Of a DNA stretch of 5,056 nt, positions 1 to 5,056 are shown piece after piece. Source of the DNA: Bacillota bacterium (GTDB lineage: Bacteria; Bacillota; Clostridia; Clostridiales; Clostridiaceae). Under the pieces are notes generated by a model. The model had not been told where the DNA came from. It saw only the letters and a list, made by a program, of their open reading frames with translations, and did no database searches. The stretch lies in assembly GCA_023417975.1 (NCBI GenBank), contig JAEZDX010000099.1, positions 1 to 5,056 on the forward strand, written 5' to 3'. Every line of letters starts with the position of its first letter. The first letter of the stretch is position 1. A program made the position numbers and the translations under genes.

Positions 1-276
1 GTTGTAAAGTATGTGTTTAGAAATGCCATGCTTCCGCAAGTTACAGGGCTTGCATTATCTTTAGGACAAATGGTTGGCGGTGCGCTGGTGGCAGAGATGA
101 TTTTCAGCTATCCGGGACTTGGTACCACTATGCTTTCCGCAATAACCGGCAGAGATTATCCCGTTATCTCAGCATGTACACTTATTATAACAATCATGGT
201 GCTAATTGCAAATCTGGCTGTAGAGATACTTTATGGGTTTATTGATCCAAGAGTGAAGGCAGTACAACAGGATTAA
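1..276 (+). CDS. Opp/Dpp-family ABC transporter permease, DppB/OppB type (C-terminal fragment)
   Basis: This is the last 91 residues of an inner-membrane permease subunit; the reading frame is open to the first base of the window, so the true start lies upstream. The fragment begins inside the cytoplasmic EAA loop that docks on the ATPases: RNAMLPQ at residues 7-13 is the usual end of that loop. The DppB-type signature E-x-I-F-x-x-P-G-x-G follows at about residues 35-44 (EMIFSYPGLG), then one more hydrophobic segment at about 58-80 and the typical tail FIDPRVK. The combination E-x-I-F with P-G-L-G separates the B-type subunit from the C-type. It would form the translocation pore together with the permease encoded 15 bases downstream. 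A GTG at position 13 is in frame but lies inside the conserved loop, so it is not a start. Family assignment is firm; substrate is not determined. Confidence 0.93.
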   Translation, partial: VVKYVFRNAMLPQVTGLALSLGQMVGGALVAEMIFSYPGLGTTMLSAITGRDYPVISACTLIITIMVLIANLAVEILYGFIDPRVKAVQQD

Positions 277-278
277 TG

Positions 279-286
279 AGGAGGGA
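279..286 (+). promoter_or_regulatory. Ribosome binding site supporting a TTG start
   Basis: AGGAGGGA lies 5 bases before the TTG at 292. No ATG or GTG in the same frame sits at a suitable distance, so this strong Shine-Dalgarno sequence decides the start of the C-type permease. It falls directly after the stop codon of the preceding permease gene, as expected for translational coupling. Confidence 0.85.
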
Positions 287-291
287 TAATA

Positions 292-1533
292 TTGAAGAAT
301 CTAGTTAAGCAAGTATTTCATTCTCCCAAATTCACTATAGGATTTGTACTTTTTATGCTAATACTGATTACAATAATATTTTATCCTATATTTGTAAAGG
401 ATGATCCCCTTAAAATGATAGGAGGACTGTTCAATAAACCGGGAAAATACATTTCTGTGAGTGATGTACTTTCGGCAACCCCCGAAAGTTTAAAGGTAGA
501 TACTTCTTCAGCAAAACTACAGTCTATTACGACTACAGAGAGACAGGATATGTCTGACTGGCTTGTAAGGTTTGGAAATGTTACTAAGTCTGATATTAAT
601 ATTAAGGATGCATCTGCACTGGTAAAGCTATGGACAGAAAATTATAGTGCGACCGCAGCACAAACTGGGCTATTATATGCGGAGAAACAAAAGTTTATAA
701 GACTTAATAACAAGATAATTAAATTAATGAACAATGACGAGACATATATTGCAGCTAAGAATGACAAAGGTGAATTGGAAGCAAAATCTACAATCGATCC
801 GCAAGCTTTTGTAAATACAAAGGATATTATTAACACAAAGACATTTGTGCTTGGAACGGATAATTTCGGTCGTGATGTGCTGACGGAGCTTGTATCGGCT
901 ATGGGTACATCATTAAAAATAGGACTCATTGCAGGCGTTATCGCCACATTAATTGGTTTATTATTGGGTTTGTTGGCTGGCTATGTAGGAGGAACTATAG
1001 ATGATTTTATCCTATTTATTACAAACATATTTACAGTTATACCTTCCTTTATCCTTCTTGTTTTAATATCCTTTAGTGTAAGTCAAAATGCAAGAGGTGT
1101 TATGCTGACGGCAGTAATAATCGGGATTACCTCGTGGCCATGGACAACAAGATCTGTAAGATCACAGGTAATATCATTAAGAAATCGAGATCATGTTAAT
1201 CTTTCAAAATTGTCCGGACATAGTCTTCCGAGAATTATTTGTACAGATATATTACCATATGTAGCTTCCTATGTAGTTATGGCCTTTATACTTCAAATAT
1301 CCTCAGGTATTCTTGCTGAAGCGCAGCTTTCCATGCTCGGTCTTGGACCTGCTACAACAAAGGTATCAACACTTGGACTTATGATGAACTGGGCTATGCA
1401 ATACAAAGCACCAATTGCAGGAGCATGGTGGGCATTCTTACCGGTTATTTTGGCAATAACCTTAATATCATTTTCGCTTAATTTGATGAATACAGGACTC
1501 GATCAAGTATTCAATCCACAATTAAGAGATTAA
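292..1533 (+). CDS. Opp/Dpp-family ABC transporter permease, DppC/OppC type, with large insertion
   Basis: Second membrane subunit of the importer, 413 residues from a TTG start. Segment 1 is at about residues 13-33 (OppC N-terminal region). The hallmark LGTDNFGRDVL at 187-197 leads into the permease core, with hydrophobic segments at about 207-231, 238-263, 266-284, 322-346 and 376-399. The cytoplasmic loop with RSVRSQVISLRNRD (287-300) and ILPY (320-323) is the ATPase-docking EAA loop, and the protein ends in the family-typical NPQLRD. Two points are unusual. Ordinary DppC proteins are roughly 280-310 residues; the excess is a hydrophilic, lysine-rich block at about 41-183, between segment 1 and the LGTD motif, predicted to face outside the cell. 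Also, the EAA triplet reads NLS (303-305), although the downstream glycine (G309) is kept. It forms an operon with the flanking genes. Its family is certain; the role of the insertion is unknown. Confidence 0.95.
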   Translation: MKNLVKQVFHSPKFTIGFVLFMLILITIIFYPIFVKDDPLKMIGGLFNKPGKYISVSDVLSATPESLKVDTSSAKLQSITTTERQDMSDWLVRFGNVTKSDINIKDASALVKLWTENYSATAAQTGLLYAEKQKFIRLNNKIIKLMNNDETYIAAKNDKGELEAKSTIDPQAFVNTKDIINTKTFVLGTDNFGRDVLTELVSAMGTSLKIGLIAGVIATLIGLLLGLLAGYVGGTIDDFILFITNIFTVIPSFILLVLISFSVSQNARGVMLTAVIIGITSWPWTTRSVRSQVISLRNRDHVNLSKLSGHSLPRIICTDILPYVASYVVMAFILQISSGILAEAQLSMLGLGPATTKVSTLGLMMNWAMQYKAPIAGAWWAFLPVILAITLISFSLNLMNTGLDQVFNPQLRD

Positions 1534-1543
1534 GGAGTAAGCT

Positions 1544-2554
1544 ATGGGAAAAATAATGTTGGAAGTAAATAAATTAAATACAAAATATATAACCAGGCAA
1601 AGAGAGGATGTATATGCAGTTAATGATGTTTCTTTAAAGATAGAGGAAGGTAAATCTCTTGGAATTGCCGGCGAATCCGGTTGTGGTAAATCTACACTGG
1701 CATTGAGCCTAATGGGATATTATTTTGCACCCTTGCATTATATAAGTGGAGATATAGTTATAGATGGCAGGAACATATCCAATATGAAACCGGATGATGT
1801 ACGAAAACAAGTTTTAGGAAATGAAATCGCATATATTCCTCAGGCAGCTATGAACGCATTAAATCCTACACAAAAAGTAATAAGTTTAATACAAGATGTT
1901 ATTCGTGCTCATAATCCAAAAGCTGAAAAGAAGGAAATCTTTGATCTTGCTAGAGAAAGATTTGAGCTTTTAGGACTTCCTGCTGAAGTATTGCAAAAGC
2001 ACGCTGTAGAATTGTCCGGAGGAATGAAGCAGCGTACTGTTATAGCAATTTCTACAATACTCTCACCAAAAGTATTAATTGCCGATGAGCCTTCATCTGC
2101 TCTGGACGTCACATCTCAAAAAATGGTTATTAAGATGATGAGAGGGCTTATGGAAAAAGGTCTAATTAAGTCTATGATTTTTATTACTCATGAGCTGCCG
2201 CTGCTTTATAATGTTACAGATGACATTATGGTTATGTATGCAGGGCAGATTGTGGAAAAAGGCAATGCTAAGGAAATGGTATTTGATCCTATGCACCCAT
2301 ATTCAAAAGGACTTATGGGTTCCATAATTGTACCTGAATCCGGAACAAAAGATAATAAGCTAACTGTAATTCCCGGTGCACCTCCTAATCTAAAGCATCC
2401 GCCTGAAGGCTGCCGATTTGCAGAACGCTGCAGATATGTAAAGCCTGAGTGCAGAATACAGACTTTGACTGAAAGAAAATTCAATGAGGGGCGTATGTAT
2501 AGATGCATTTATTCTGTTGAAGAGCTTAAGGAGGTGTATGCAGATGAGCAATGA
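1544..2554 (+). CDS. Opp/Dpp-family ABC transporter ATP-binding protein, DppD/OppD type
   Basis: One of two cytoplasmic ATPases that power the importer, 336 residues. All nucleotide-binding motifs are intact: Walker A GESGCGKST (43-51), Q-loop Q100, signature LSGGMKQR (157-164), Walker B VLIADEP (177-183) with catalytic E182, D-loop SALD (185-188) and switch histidine H216. After the ATPase core comes the oligopeptide-type C-terminal extension: HPYSKGL at 251-257, then four cysteines C290, C296, C303 and C321. This GC-x5-C-x6-C pattern plus a distal cysteine is typical of the D-type subunit. In characterised relatives, DppD of E. coli and OppD of mycobacteria, it holds an iron-sulfur cluster; whether this protein does so is inferred. 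AAGGAG at 1532-1537 lies 6 bases before the ATG; a second in-frame ATG at 1556 is less well placed. The end overlaps the next gene by 11 bases. Confidence 0.95.
   Translation: MGKIMLEVNKLNTKYITRQREDVYAVNDVSLKIEEGKSLGIAGESGCGKSTLALSLMGYYFAPLHYISGDIVIDGRNISNMKPDDVRKQVLGNEIAYIPQAAMNALNPTQKVISLIQDVIRAHNPKAEKKEIFDLARERFELLGLPAEVLQKHAVELSGGMKQRTVIAISTILSPKVLIADEPSSALDVTSQKMVIKMMRGLMEKGLIKSMIFITHELPLLYNVTDDIMVMYAGQIVEKGNAKEMVFDPMHPYSKGLMGSIIVPESGTKDNKLTVIPGAPPNLKHPPEGCRFAERCRYVKPECRIQTLTERKFNEGRMYRCIYSVEELKEVYADEQ
2528..2536 (+). promoter_or_regulatory. Ribosome binding site inside the preceding gene that decides the second ATPase start
   Basis: AAGGAGGTG is a near-perfect Shine-Dalgarno sequence located within the last codons of the DppD-type gene. 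Its AGGAGG core (2529-2534) is 9 bases before the ATG at 2544 but only 3 bases before the in-frame ATG at 2538, so 2544 is the better start. This placement implies coupled translation of the two ATPases, which would help equal production of heterodimer partners. Confidence 0.8.
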
Positions 2555-3362
2555 GAAAACTGCTCCTTGTCTTAGTGGAAAAGCACTTACAAAGATTTTC
2601 GGAAATAATAAAACTAAGACTGTAGCTGTTGATCATGTCGATTTCGAATTCAATAAGGGAGAAGTAATCTCAATTGTTGGGGAAAGCGGAAGTGGCAAAA
2701 CTACCCTTTCGAAGATGATTCTTGGCCTCACTAGTGTAACAGAAGGAGATATATTGTTTGAAGGCAAACCGAGAGATATTTCCTCTCGTAAGAAGAAGCA
2801 GGAATATTGGAGAGGTATACAGGCAGTATTCCAAGATCCGTTTGCATCATATAATATGTTCTATAAAATTGATTCCGTACTGTTGGACTGCATAAACATG
2901 AGAGGTGGAAAAAGTCTATCAAAGCAAAAAAAAATTGAGCTTATGACAGAGGCATGCAGCTTTGTAAACCTTAAATTCGATGAATTAACCAACAAATATC
3001 CTTTCGAACTGTCAGGTGGACAGATGCAGCGACTTATGATAGCAAGAATATTTCTTTTAAAGCCTCAGCTACTTATTGCTGACGAGCCTACTTCCATGGT
3101 AGATGCATGTTCGAGGGCTACTATACTTGATATGCTTTTAAAATTACGTGATGAGAATAATATGACCATTGTCTTTATTACACATGACATAGGATTGGCA
3201 TATTATGTGTCTGATAAGGTATATATTATGGAACATGGCAAGATTGTTGAGCATGGTAACGCAGAAGAAGTAATATTGTCTCCAAAAGAAAACTATACAA
3301 AAAGGCTTATAAGCGATGTTCCCAAGATATATGAACAGTGGGATTTATCAACAGTAGGATAA
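2544..3362 (+). CDS. Opp/Dpp-family ABC transporter ATP-binding protein, DppF/OppF type (short form)
   Basis: Partner ATPase of the DppD-type subunit, 272 residues. Motifs are complete: Walker A GESGSGKTT (46-54), Q-loop Q97 in VFQDPF, signature LSGGQMQR (156-163), Walker B LLIADEP (176-182) with E181, and switch histidine H214. The D-loop reads SMVD (184-187) instead of the common SALD. FQDPFASYN is the F-type counterpart of the IPQAAMNALNP segment in the D-type partner. It is about 50 residues shorter than typical DppF proteins of roughly 320-330: it stops soon after the ENYTKRLI segment (249-256) and has no cysteine-containing C-terminal domain. The end is a clean stop followed by a terminator, so this looks like a genuine short form and not a frameshift. 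The frame stays open upstream to 2484, but that stretch lies inside the previous gene and the ribosome binding site points to 2544. Confidence 0.94.
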   Translation: MSNEKTAPCLSGKALTKIFGNNKTKTVAVDHVDFEFNKGEVISIVGESGSGKTTLSKMILGLTSVTEGDILFEGKPRDISSRKKKQEYWRGIQAVFQDPFASYNMFYKIDSVLLDCINMRGGKSLSKQKKIELMTEACSFVNLKFDELTNKYPFELSGGQMQRLMIARIFLLKPQLLIADEPTSMVDACSRATILDMLLKLRDENNMTIVFITHDIGLAYYVSDKVYIMEHGKIVEHGNAEEVILSPKENYTKRLISDVPKIYEQWDLSTVG

Positions 3363-3390
3363 GTCATGAAAATTTAAAAAGAATTAATAT

Positions 3391-3427
3391 AAAAAATTAC
3401 TGCCGTAAAAAAGGGCAGTAATTTTTT
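3391..3427 (+). terminator. Rho-independent terminator of the importer operon, possibly bidirectional
   Basis: A perfect 14-base inverted repeat (3391-3404 pairs with 3414-3427) encloses a 9-base loop. The core TTACTGCC/GGCAGTAA is extended by AAAAAA on the left and TTTTTT on the right. It begins 28 bases after the stop codon of the last ATPase gene. The stem is flanked by an A-run and a T-run, so it would also work for transcription coming from the other direction, for example read-through from the minus-strand zinc-binding-protein gene. Confidence 0.9.
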
Positions 3428-3506
3428 ATGCCTTCAATTAATTTAAGAGCATAAAAACCGTTAATAGAGTCTGTTTATAGTATAAGATGAAAAATATTGA
3501 GAACCA

Positions 3507-3512
3507 TATAAT
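3507..3512 (+). promoter_or_regulatory. Candidate -10 element for the CBO0543-family gene
   Basis: TATAAT is a perfect sigma-A -10 hexamer 53 bases before the TTG start. However, positions 16-18 bases upstream hold no sequence resembling TTGACA, and no TG extension is present. Read as CATATAAT (3505-3512) it also resembles the -10 of the sporulation factor sigma-E, but no matching -35 sits at the right spacing. In DNA this AT-rich such hexamers occur by chance, so this is only a pointer. Confidence 0.25.
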
Positions 3513-3550
3513 TAAATAGAATTACTAAATTAAAGCAATAACTTGCCATA

Positions 3551-3558
3551 AAGGAGAT
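3551..3558 (+). promoter_or_regulatory. Ribosome binding site supporting a TTG start
   Basis: AAGGAGAT lies upstream of the TTG at 3566, with 9 bases between AAGGAG and the start codon. There is no in-frame ATG close to this site (the next in-frame methionine is residue 36, inside the second membrane segment), so it fixes the start of the CBO0543-family gene. Confidence 0.8.
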
Positions 3559-3565
3559 AATATAT

Positions 3566-4036
3566 TTGAACAGAGATTCTTTAATTATAATAATAGGATG
3601 GCTAATAACTAGTACATTGCTTATAATATTTACACCAAAAGAAAAAATACGACAAGCCATTGTGGTTTTTATGTTTAAACAATTACTTACTTGGCTTTTA
3701 GGATTAACAGTGGCAGAACTCGGATTAATAGAATATCCCGTTCGTTCCTTTGCAAAAGCCACTAAAACAAGTTTTGATTTCGAATATTTTATATACCCGG
3801 CTTTTTGTGTATTATTTAACTTGCATTATCCGAGAACAAAAAAGTTAATTGTGGAATTTCTATACTACTTTAGTTTTTGTACAGCTTTAACTATTATAGA
3901 AATTATTGTAGAAAAAAACACCAATATAATAAATTATATCCATTGGACCTGGTACATAACTTGGGCTTCTTTTCTGATTACATTTTATGCATCAAGAAAA
4001 TTTTATTTATGGTTTTTTAAAGTTAAAGATCAATAA
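3566..4036 (+). CDS. CBO0543-family small integral membrane protein, function unknown
   Basis: A 156-residue, strongly hydrophobic protein that I recognise as a member of the CBO0543 family, found in spore-forming Bacillota and without a known function. Hydrophobic segments lie at about residues 5-22, 31-53, 73-87, 97-115 and 122-142, suggesting four or five membrane passes. Features I associate with the family are FTPKEKIRQA (22-31), LIEYPVR (54-60), FEYFIYPAFCVLFNLHYP (72-89), the acidic IIEIIVEKNT segment (110-119), an aromatic run HWTWYITW (126-133), and SRKFYLWFFK near the C-terminus (143-152). No catalytic motif, signal peptide or cysteine pair stands out. It is preceded by the operon terminator, so it is probably its own transcription unit. 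It converges with the zinc-binding-protein gene, with only 10 bases between the two stop codons. Length and ends agree with a complete protein. No function is offered. Confidence 0.88.
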   Translation: MNRDSLIIIIGWLITSTLLIIFTPKEKIRQAIVVFMFKQLLTWLLGLTVAELGLIEYPVRSFAKATKTSFDFEYFIYPAFCVLFNLHYPRTKKLIVEFLYYFSFCTALTIIEIIVEKNTNIINYIHWTWYITWASFLITFYASRKFYLWFFKVKDQ

Positions 4037-4046
4037 TAAAATTCTG

Positions 4047-4958
4047 CTATTTAAGACTGGAATAAATTTTTTCTATATTATCTTTCATACTCTGTATGTA
4101 GTCCTTATTTTCTTCCTTGCTTTCTAATGTGAAGATTTGTTCTGTTTTAGCACCGACTTCTTTTGCTAGTGTTTCTGAAACCTTTGGACTTACCAAATCT
4201 TCTACAAATATAGTTTTGATCTTTCTTTCTTTACAGTATTCAACCAAGTCTTTTAATTTCTTAGCACTTGGTTCGCCTTCTGCAAATACATCCTCAATAC
4301 TGTTTTGTGTCAATCCGAAGTCTCTACATAAATAACCGAAGGCAGCATGGCCGGTAACAAAGCTTTTGTTAGTTAGTGAGCTAAATTTTGCAGTATACTC
4401 AGTATAAAGAACGTCAAGTTTTTCTGAAAAGTCTTTATAATTTTTTTCGTAGTAATCTTTATTGGCATTATCAGTCTTAACTAAAGCTTCTTTAATATTT
4501 TTTGCCTCATTTTCTGCACCTTTTAAGCTTAGCCAAATATGAGGATCATATTGACCGTGTTCTTCAAGTTCAGCTTCATCTTGATTTTTGATAGGGGGAA
4601 AGTCTTTTGATGCATCCACCGCTATAAGCTTATCATTGTCTATTGTCTTCAGAGCTTTATCAACCCAAGCTTCCATGCCAAGACCGTTATAAACAAAAAC
4701 TTGCGAGTTACTTATAACCTCCAGGTCTCTTGCCTTAGGTTCAAAATCATGTGGCTCCATTCCGGAAGGTGTTATCACTGTCACTTGAACTTTTTCTTTT
4801 CCAACAGCTTCTGCAAATTCTTTTAATGCATTGAAGGTAACGGAAATCTGCAGTTTATTGGGATCTTTTGAAGCTTTATCAGCTTTAGAACTGCTGCATG
4901 CTGATAAACTAAAGAGCACGCATATGATAATGAAAAAAATATTTATTTTTTTTAGCAT
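4047..4958 (-). CDS. znuA: Zinc-type ABC transporter substrate-binding lipoprotein (ZnuA/AdcA-like, cluster A-I)
   Basis: Extracytoplasmic lipoprotein that captures a divalent metal, most likely Zn2+, and hands it to an ABC permease. The 303-residue product starts with a lipoprotein signal: MLKK, a hydrophobic stretch, then lipobox LSAC with the lipidated cysteine at C21. Probable metal ligands are H70 (EPHDFEP), H140 (DPHIWLS) and H204 (TGHAAFGYL). A glutamate at E279 (FTLES) aligns with the fourth-ligand region of the family. Histidine at the third position is what separates zinc-type from manganese-type proteins (PsaA/MntC), which have glutamate there. The loop before H140 that is His-rich in many ZnuA proteins is short and acidic here (DEAELEEHGQYD) with one histidine. 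AAGGAG (4966-4971) is 7 bases before the ATG at 4958. The frame is open further to 5033, but that would put extra residues before the signal peptide and include the promoter. It stands alone in its transcription unit within this window. Confidence 0.94.
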   Translation of the reverse strand: MLKKINIFFIIICVLFSLSACSSSKADKASKDPNKLQISVTFNALKEFAEAVGKEKVQVTVITPSGMEPHDFEPKARDLEVISNSQVFVYNGLGMEAWVDKALKTIDNDKLIAVDASKDFPPIKNQDEAELEEHGQYDPHIWLSLKGAENEAKNIKEALVKTDNANKDYYEKNYKDFSEKLDVLYTEYTAKFSSLTNKSFVTGHAAFGYLCRDFGLTQNSIEDVFAEGEPSAKKLKDLVEYCKERKIKTIFVEDLVSPKVSETLAKEVGAKTEQIFTLESKEENKDYIQSMKDNIEKIYSSLK

Positions 4959-4965
4959 TGAATCA

Positions 4966-4971
4966 CTCCTT
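4966..4971 (-). promoter_or_regulatory. Ribosome binding site that decides the binding-protein start
   Basis: On the minus strand AAGGAG lies 7 bases before the ATG at 4958. It selects the start that places the lipoprotein signal at the very N-terminus and argues against the longer in-frame reading up to 5033. Confidence 0.88.
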
Positions 4972-4980
4972 GAGATTAGT

Positions 4981-4995
4981 TGCCATTGATTTGCA
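4981..4995 (-). promoter_or_regulatory. Putative Zur/Fur-family operator (7-1-7 imperfect palindrome)
   Basis: On the minus strand the sequence is TGCAAAT-C-AATGGCA, two 7-base half sites around one central base, with 5 of 7 positions symmetric (T, G, C, A, T pairing with A, C, G, T, A). This 7-1-7 layout is the one used by Fur-family repressors; 10 of 14 positions agree with the generic TGATAAT-N-ATTATCA pattern. It sits immediately downstream of the expected transcription start, where a bound repressor would block transcription. A zinc-uptake gene is the expected target of Zur, so the context supports this. The site is imperfect and no regulator gene is in view, so the identity is inferred. 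Confidence 0.5.
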
Positions 4996-5004
4996 TCTAC
5001 GTAT

Positions 5005-5033
5005 ATGATATATTTGAAAAACTCATTTGTCAA
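5005..5033 (-). promoter_or_regulatory. Sigma-A-type promoter of the zinc-binding-protein gene
   Basis: On the minus strand a perfect -35 TTGACA (5028-5033) is followed by a 17-base spacer and -10 TATCAT (5005-5010), one base off TATAAT. Transcription would begin near 4998, giving a leader of about 40 bases that includes the putative operator and the ribosome binding site. The near-consensus boxes imply a strong promoter that would normally be held down by a repressor. Confidence 0.8.
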
Positions 5034-5056
5034 TAACGGTTAGTGAAGATGTTGCA

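Larger units (their letters stand above)
3363..3565. other. Intergenic region between the importer operon and the CBO0543-family gene
   Basis: This 203-base AT-rich stretch contains the operon terminator at its left end, a weak promoter candidate near 3507-3512, and the ribosome binding site of the next gene at its right end. I see no small protein gene with a ribosome binding site, no tRNA and no recognisable riboswitch in it. Confidence 0.7.

Noticed and set aside
13..276. GTG at 13 as a start for a short 87-residue protein
   Set aside because: The frame is open to base 1 and the GTG lies within the conserved ATPase-docking loop of a much longer permease; the gene is cut by the window edge.
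642..947. Minus-strand open frame of 101 residues inside the DppC-type gene
   Set aside because: It lies antisense to the firmly identified permease, has no ribosome binding site or recognisable motif, and has the composition of a shadow frame. The same holds for the minus-strand frames at 1909-2112, 2206-2508, 2731-2922 and 3475-3762 and the plus-strand frame at 4117-4335.
2484..2543. N-terminal extension of the DppF-type ATPase by 20 residues
   Set aside because: The extra segment lies within the DppD-type gene, resembles no ATPase N-terminus, and the strong ribosome binding site at 2528-2536 points to the ATG at 2544. The ATG at 2538 is too close to it.
3479..3512. Sporulation sigma-E promoter for the CBO0543-family gene
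   Set aside because: CATATAAT at 3505 fits a -10, but the ATA-containing upstream candidates are about 6 or 17 bases away instead of about 14, and the AT-rich context makes chance matches likely.
4036..4090. A terminator between the convergent genes
   Set aside because: Only short A/T matches (AATTC with GAATAAATT) are present; there is no GC-bearing stem next to a T-run in the gap.
4959..5033. Longer reading of the zinc-binding protein starting at 5033
   Set aside because: It would place 25 polar or mixed residues ahead of the lipoprotein signal and would make the promoter and putative operator coding. The AAGGAG at 4966-4971 fits the ATG at 4958.
5043..5056. Second copy of the zinc operator half-site (TTGCA at the window end)
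   Set aside because: Only TTGCA is shared with the site at 4991-4995; the rest does not match and the window ends before a second half could be judged.
1..5056. Mobile element, CRISPR array, tRNA/rRNA or riboswitch
   Set aside because: No terminal inverted repeats, transposase motifs, regularly spaced repeats, tRNA arms or known aptamer cores were seen; nearly all of the window is accounted for by six genes.

Overview
The window is AT-rich DNA from a low-GC Gram-positive bacterium. The most likely source is a spore-forming member of the Bacillota of clostridial type. The evidence is strong AGGAGG-type ribosome binding sites, two TTG start codons, a lipoprotein-anchored metal-binding protein, and a small membrane protein of the CBO0543 family, which I know mainly from Clostridium and Bacillus relatives. 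I cannot name a species from this sequence.

Region 1 (1-3362, + strand) is the end of an operon for an ABC importer of the peptide/opine/nickel (Opp/Dpp) family. In order it holds the C-terminal part of a DppB/OppB-type permease (cut by the window edge), a DppC/OppC-type permease, a DppD/OppD-type ATPase and a DppF/OppF-type ATPase. Gaps are 15 and 10 bases, then an 11-base overlap, so the genes are almost certainly co-transcribed and translationally linked. The substrate-binding protein is not in the window and may lie upstream. The DppC-like protein carries an extra hydrophilic block of about 140 residues between its first and second membrane segments. Only the DppD-like ATPase has the four-cysteine C-terminal domain; the DppF-like partner is short and lacks it. 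Several motifs resemble the Opp-family branch that includes oligosaccharide importers, so 'peptide' should not be taken as a proven substrate. A strong hairpin terminator (3391-3427) closes the operon.

Region 2 (3363-4036) holds the 203-base intergenic stretch with that terminator, then a 156-residue CBO0543-family integral membrane protein starting at TTG. Its function is unknown.

Region 3 (4047-5056, - strand) holds a gene for a zinc-type (ZnuA/AdcA-like) lipoprotein, which convergently faces the CBO0543 gene across only 10 bases. It has its own near-consensus sigma-A promoter (TTGACA, 17 bases, TATCAT). Just downstream of the predicted transcription start is a 7-1-7 imperfect palindrome that could be a Zur/Fur-family operator. 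No permease or ATPase gene can follow it in the same transcription unit, so this binding protein looks monocistronic and must work with a zinc transporter core encoded elsewhere.

I found no mobile element, CRISPR array, tRNA, rRNA or recognisable riboswitch. The window looks largely conventional. The items most worth a second look are the DppC insertion, the asymmetric ATPase pair, and the putative zinc-responsive control of the lone binding-protein gene.
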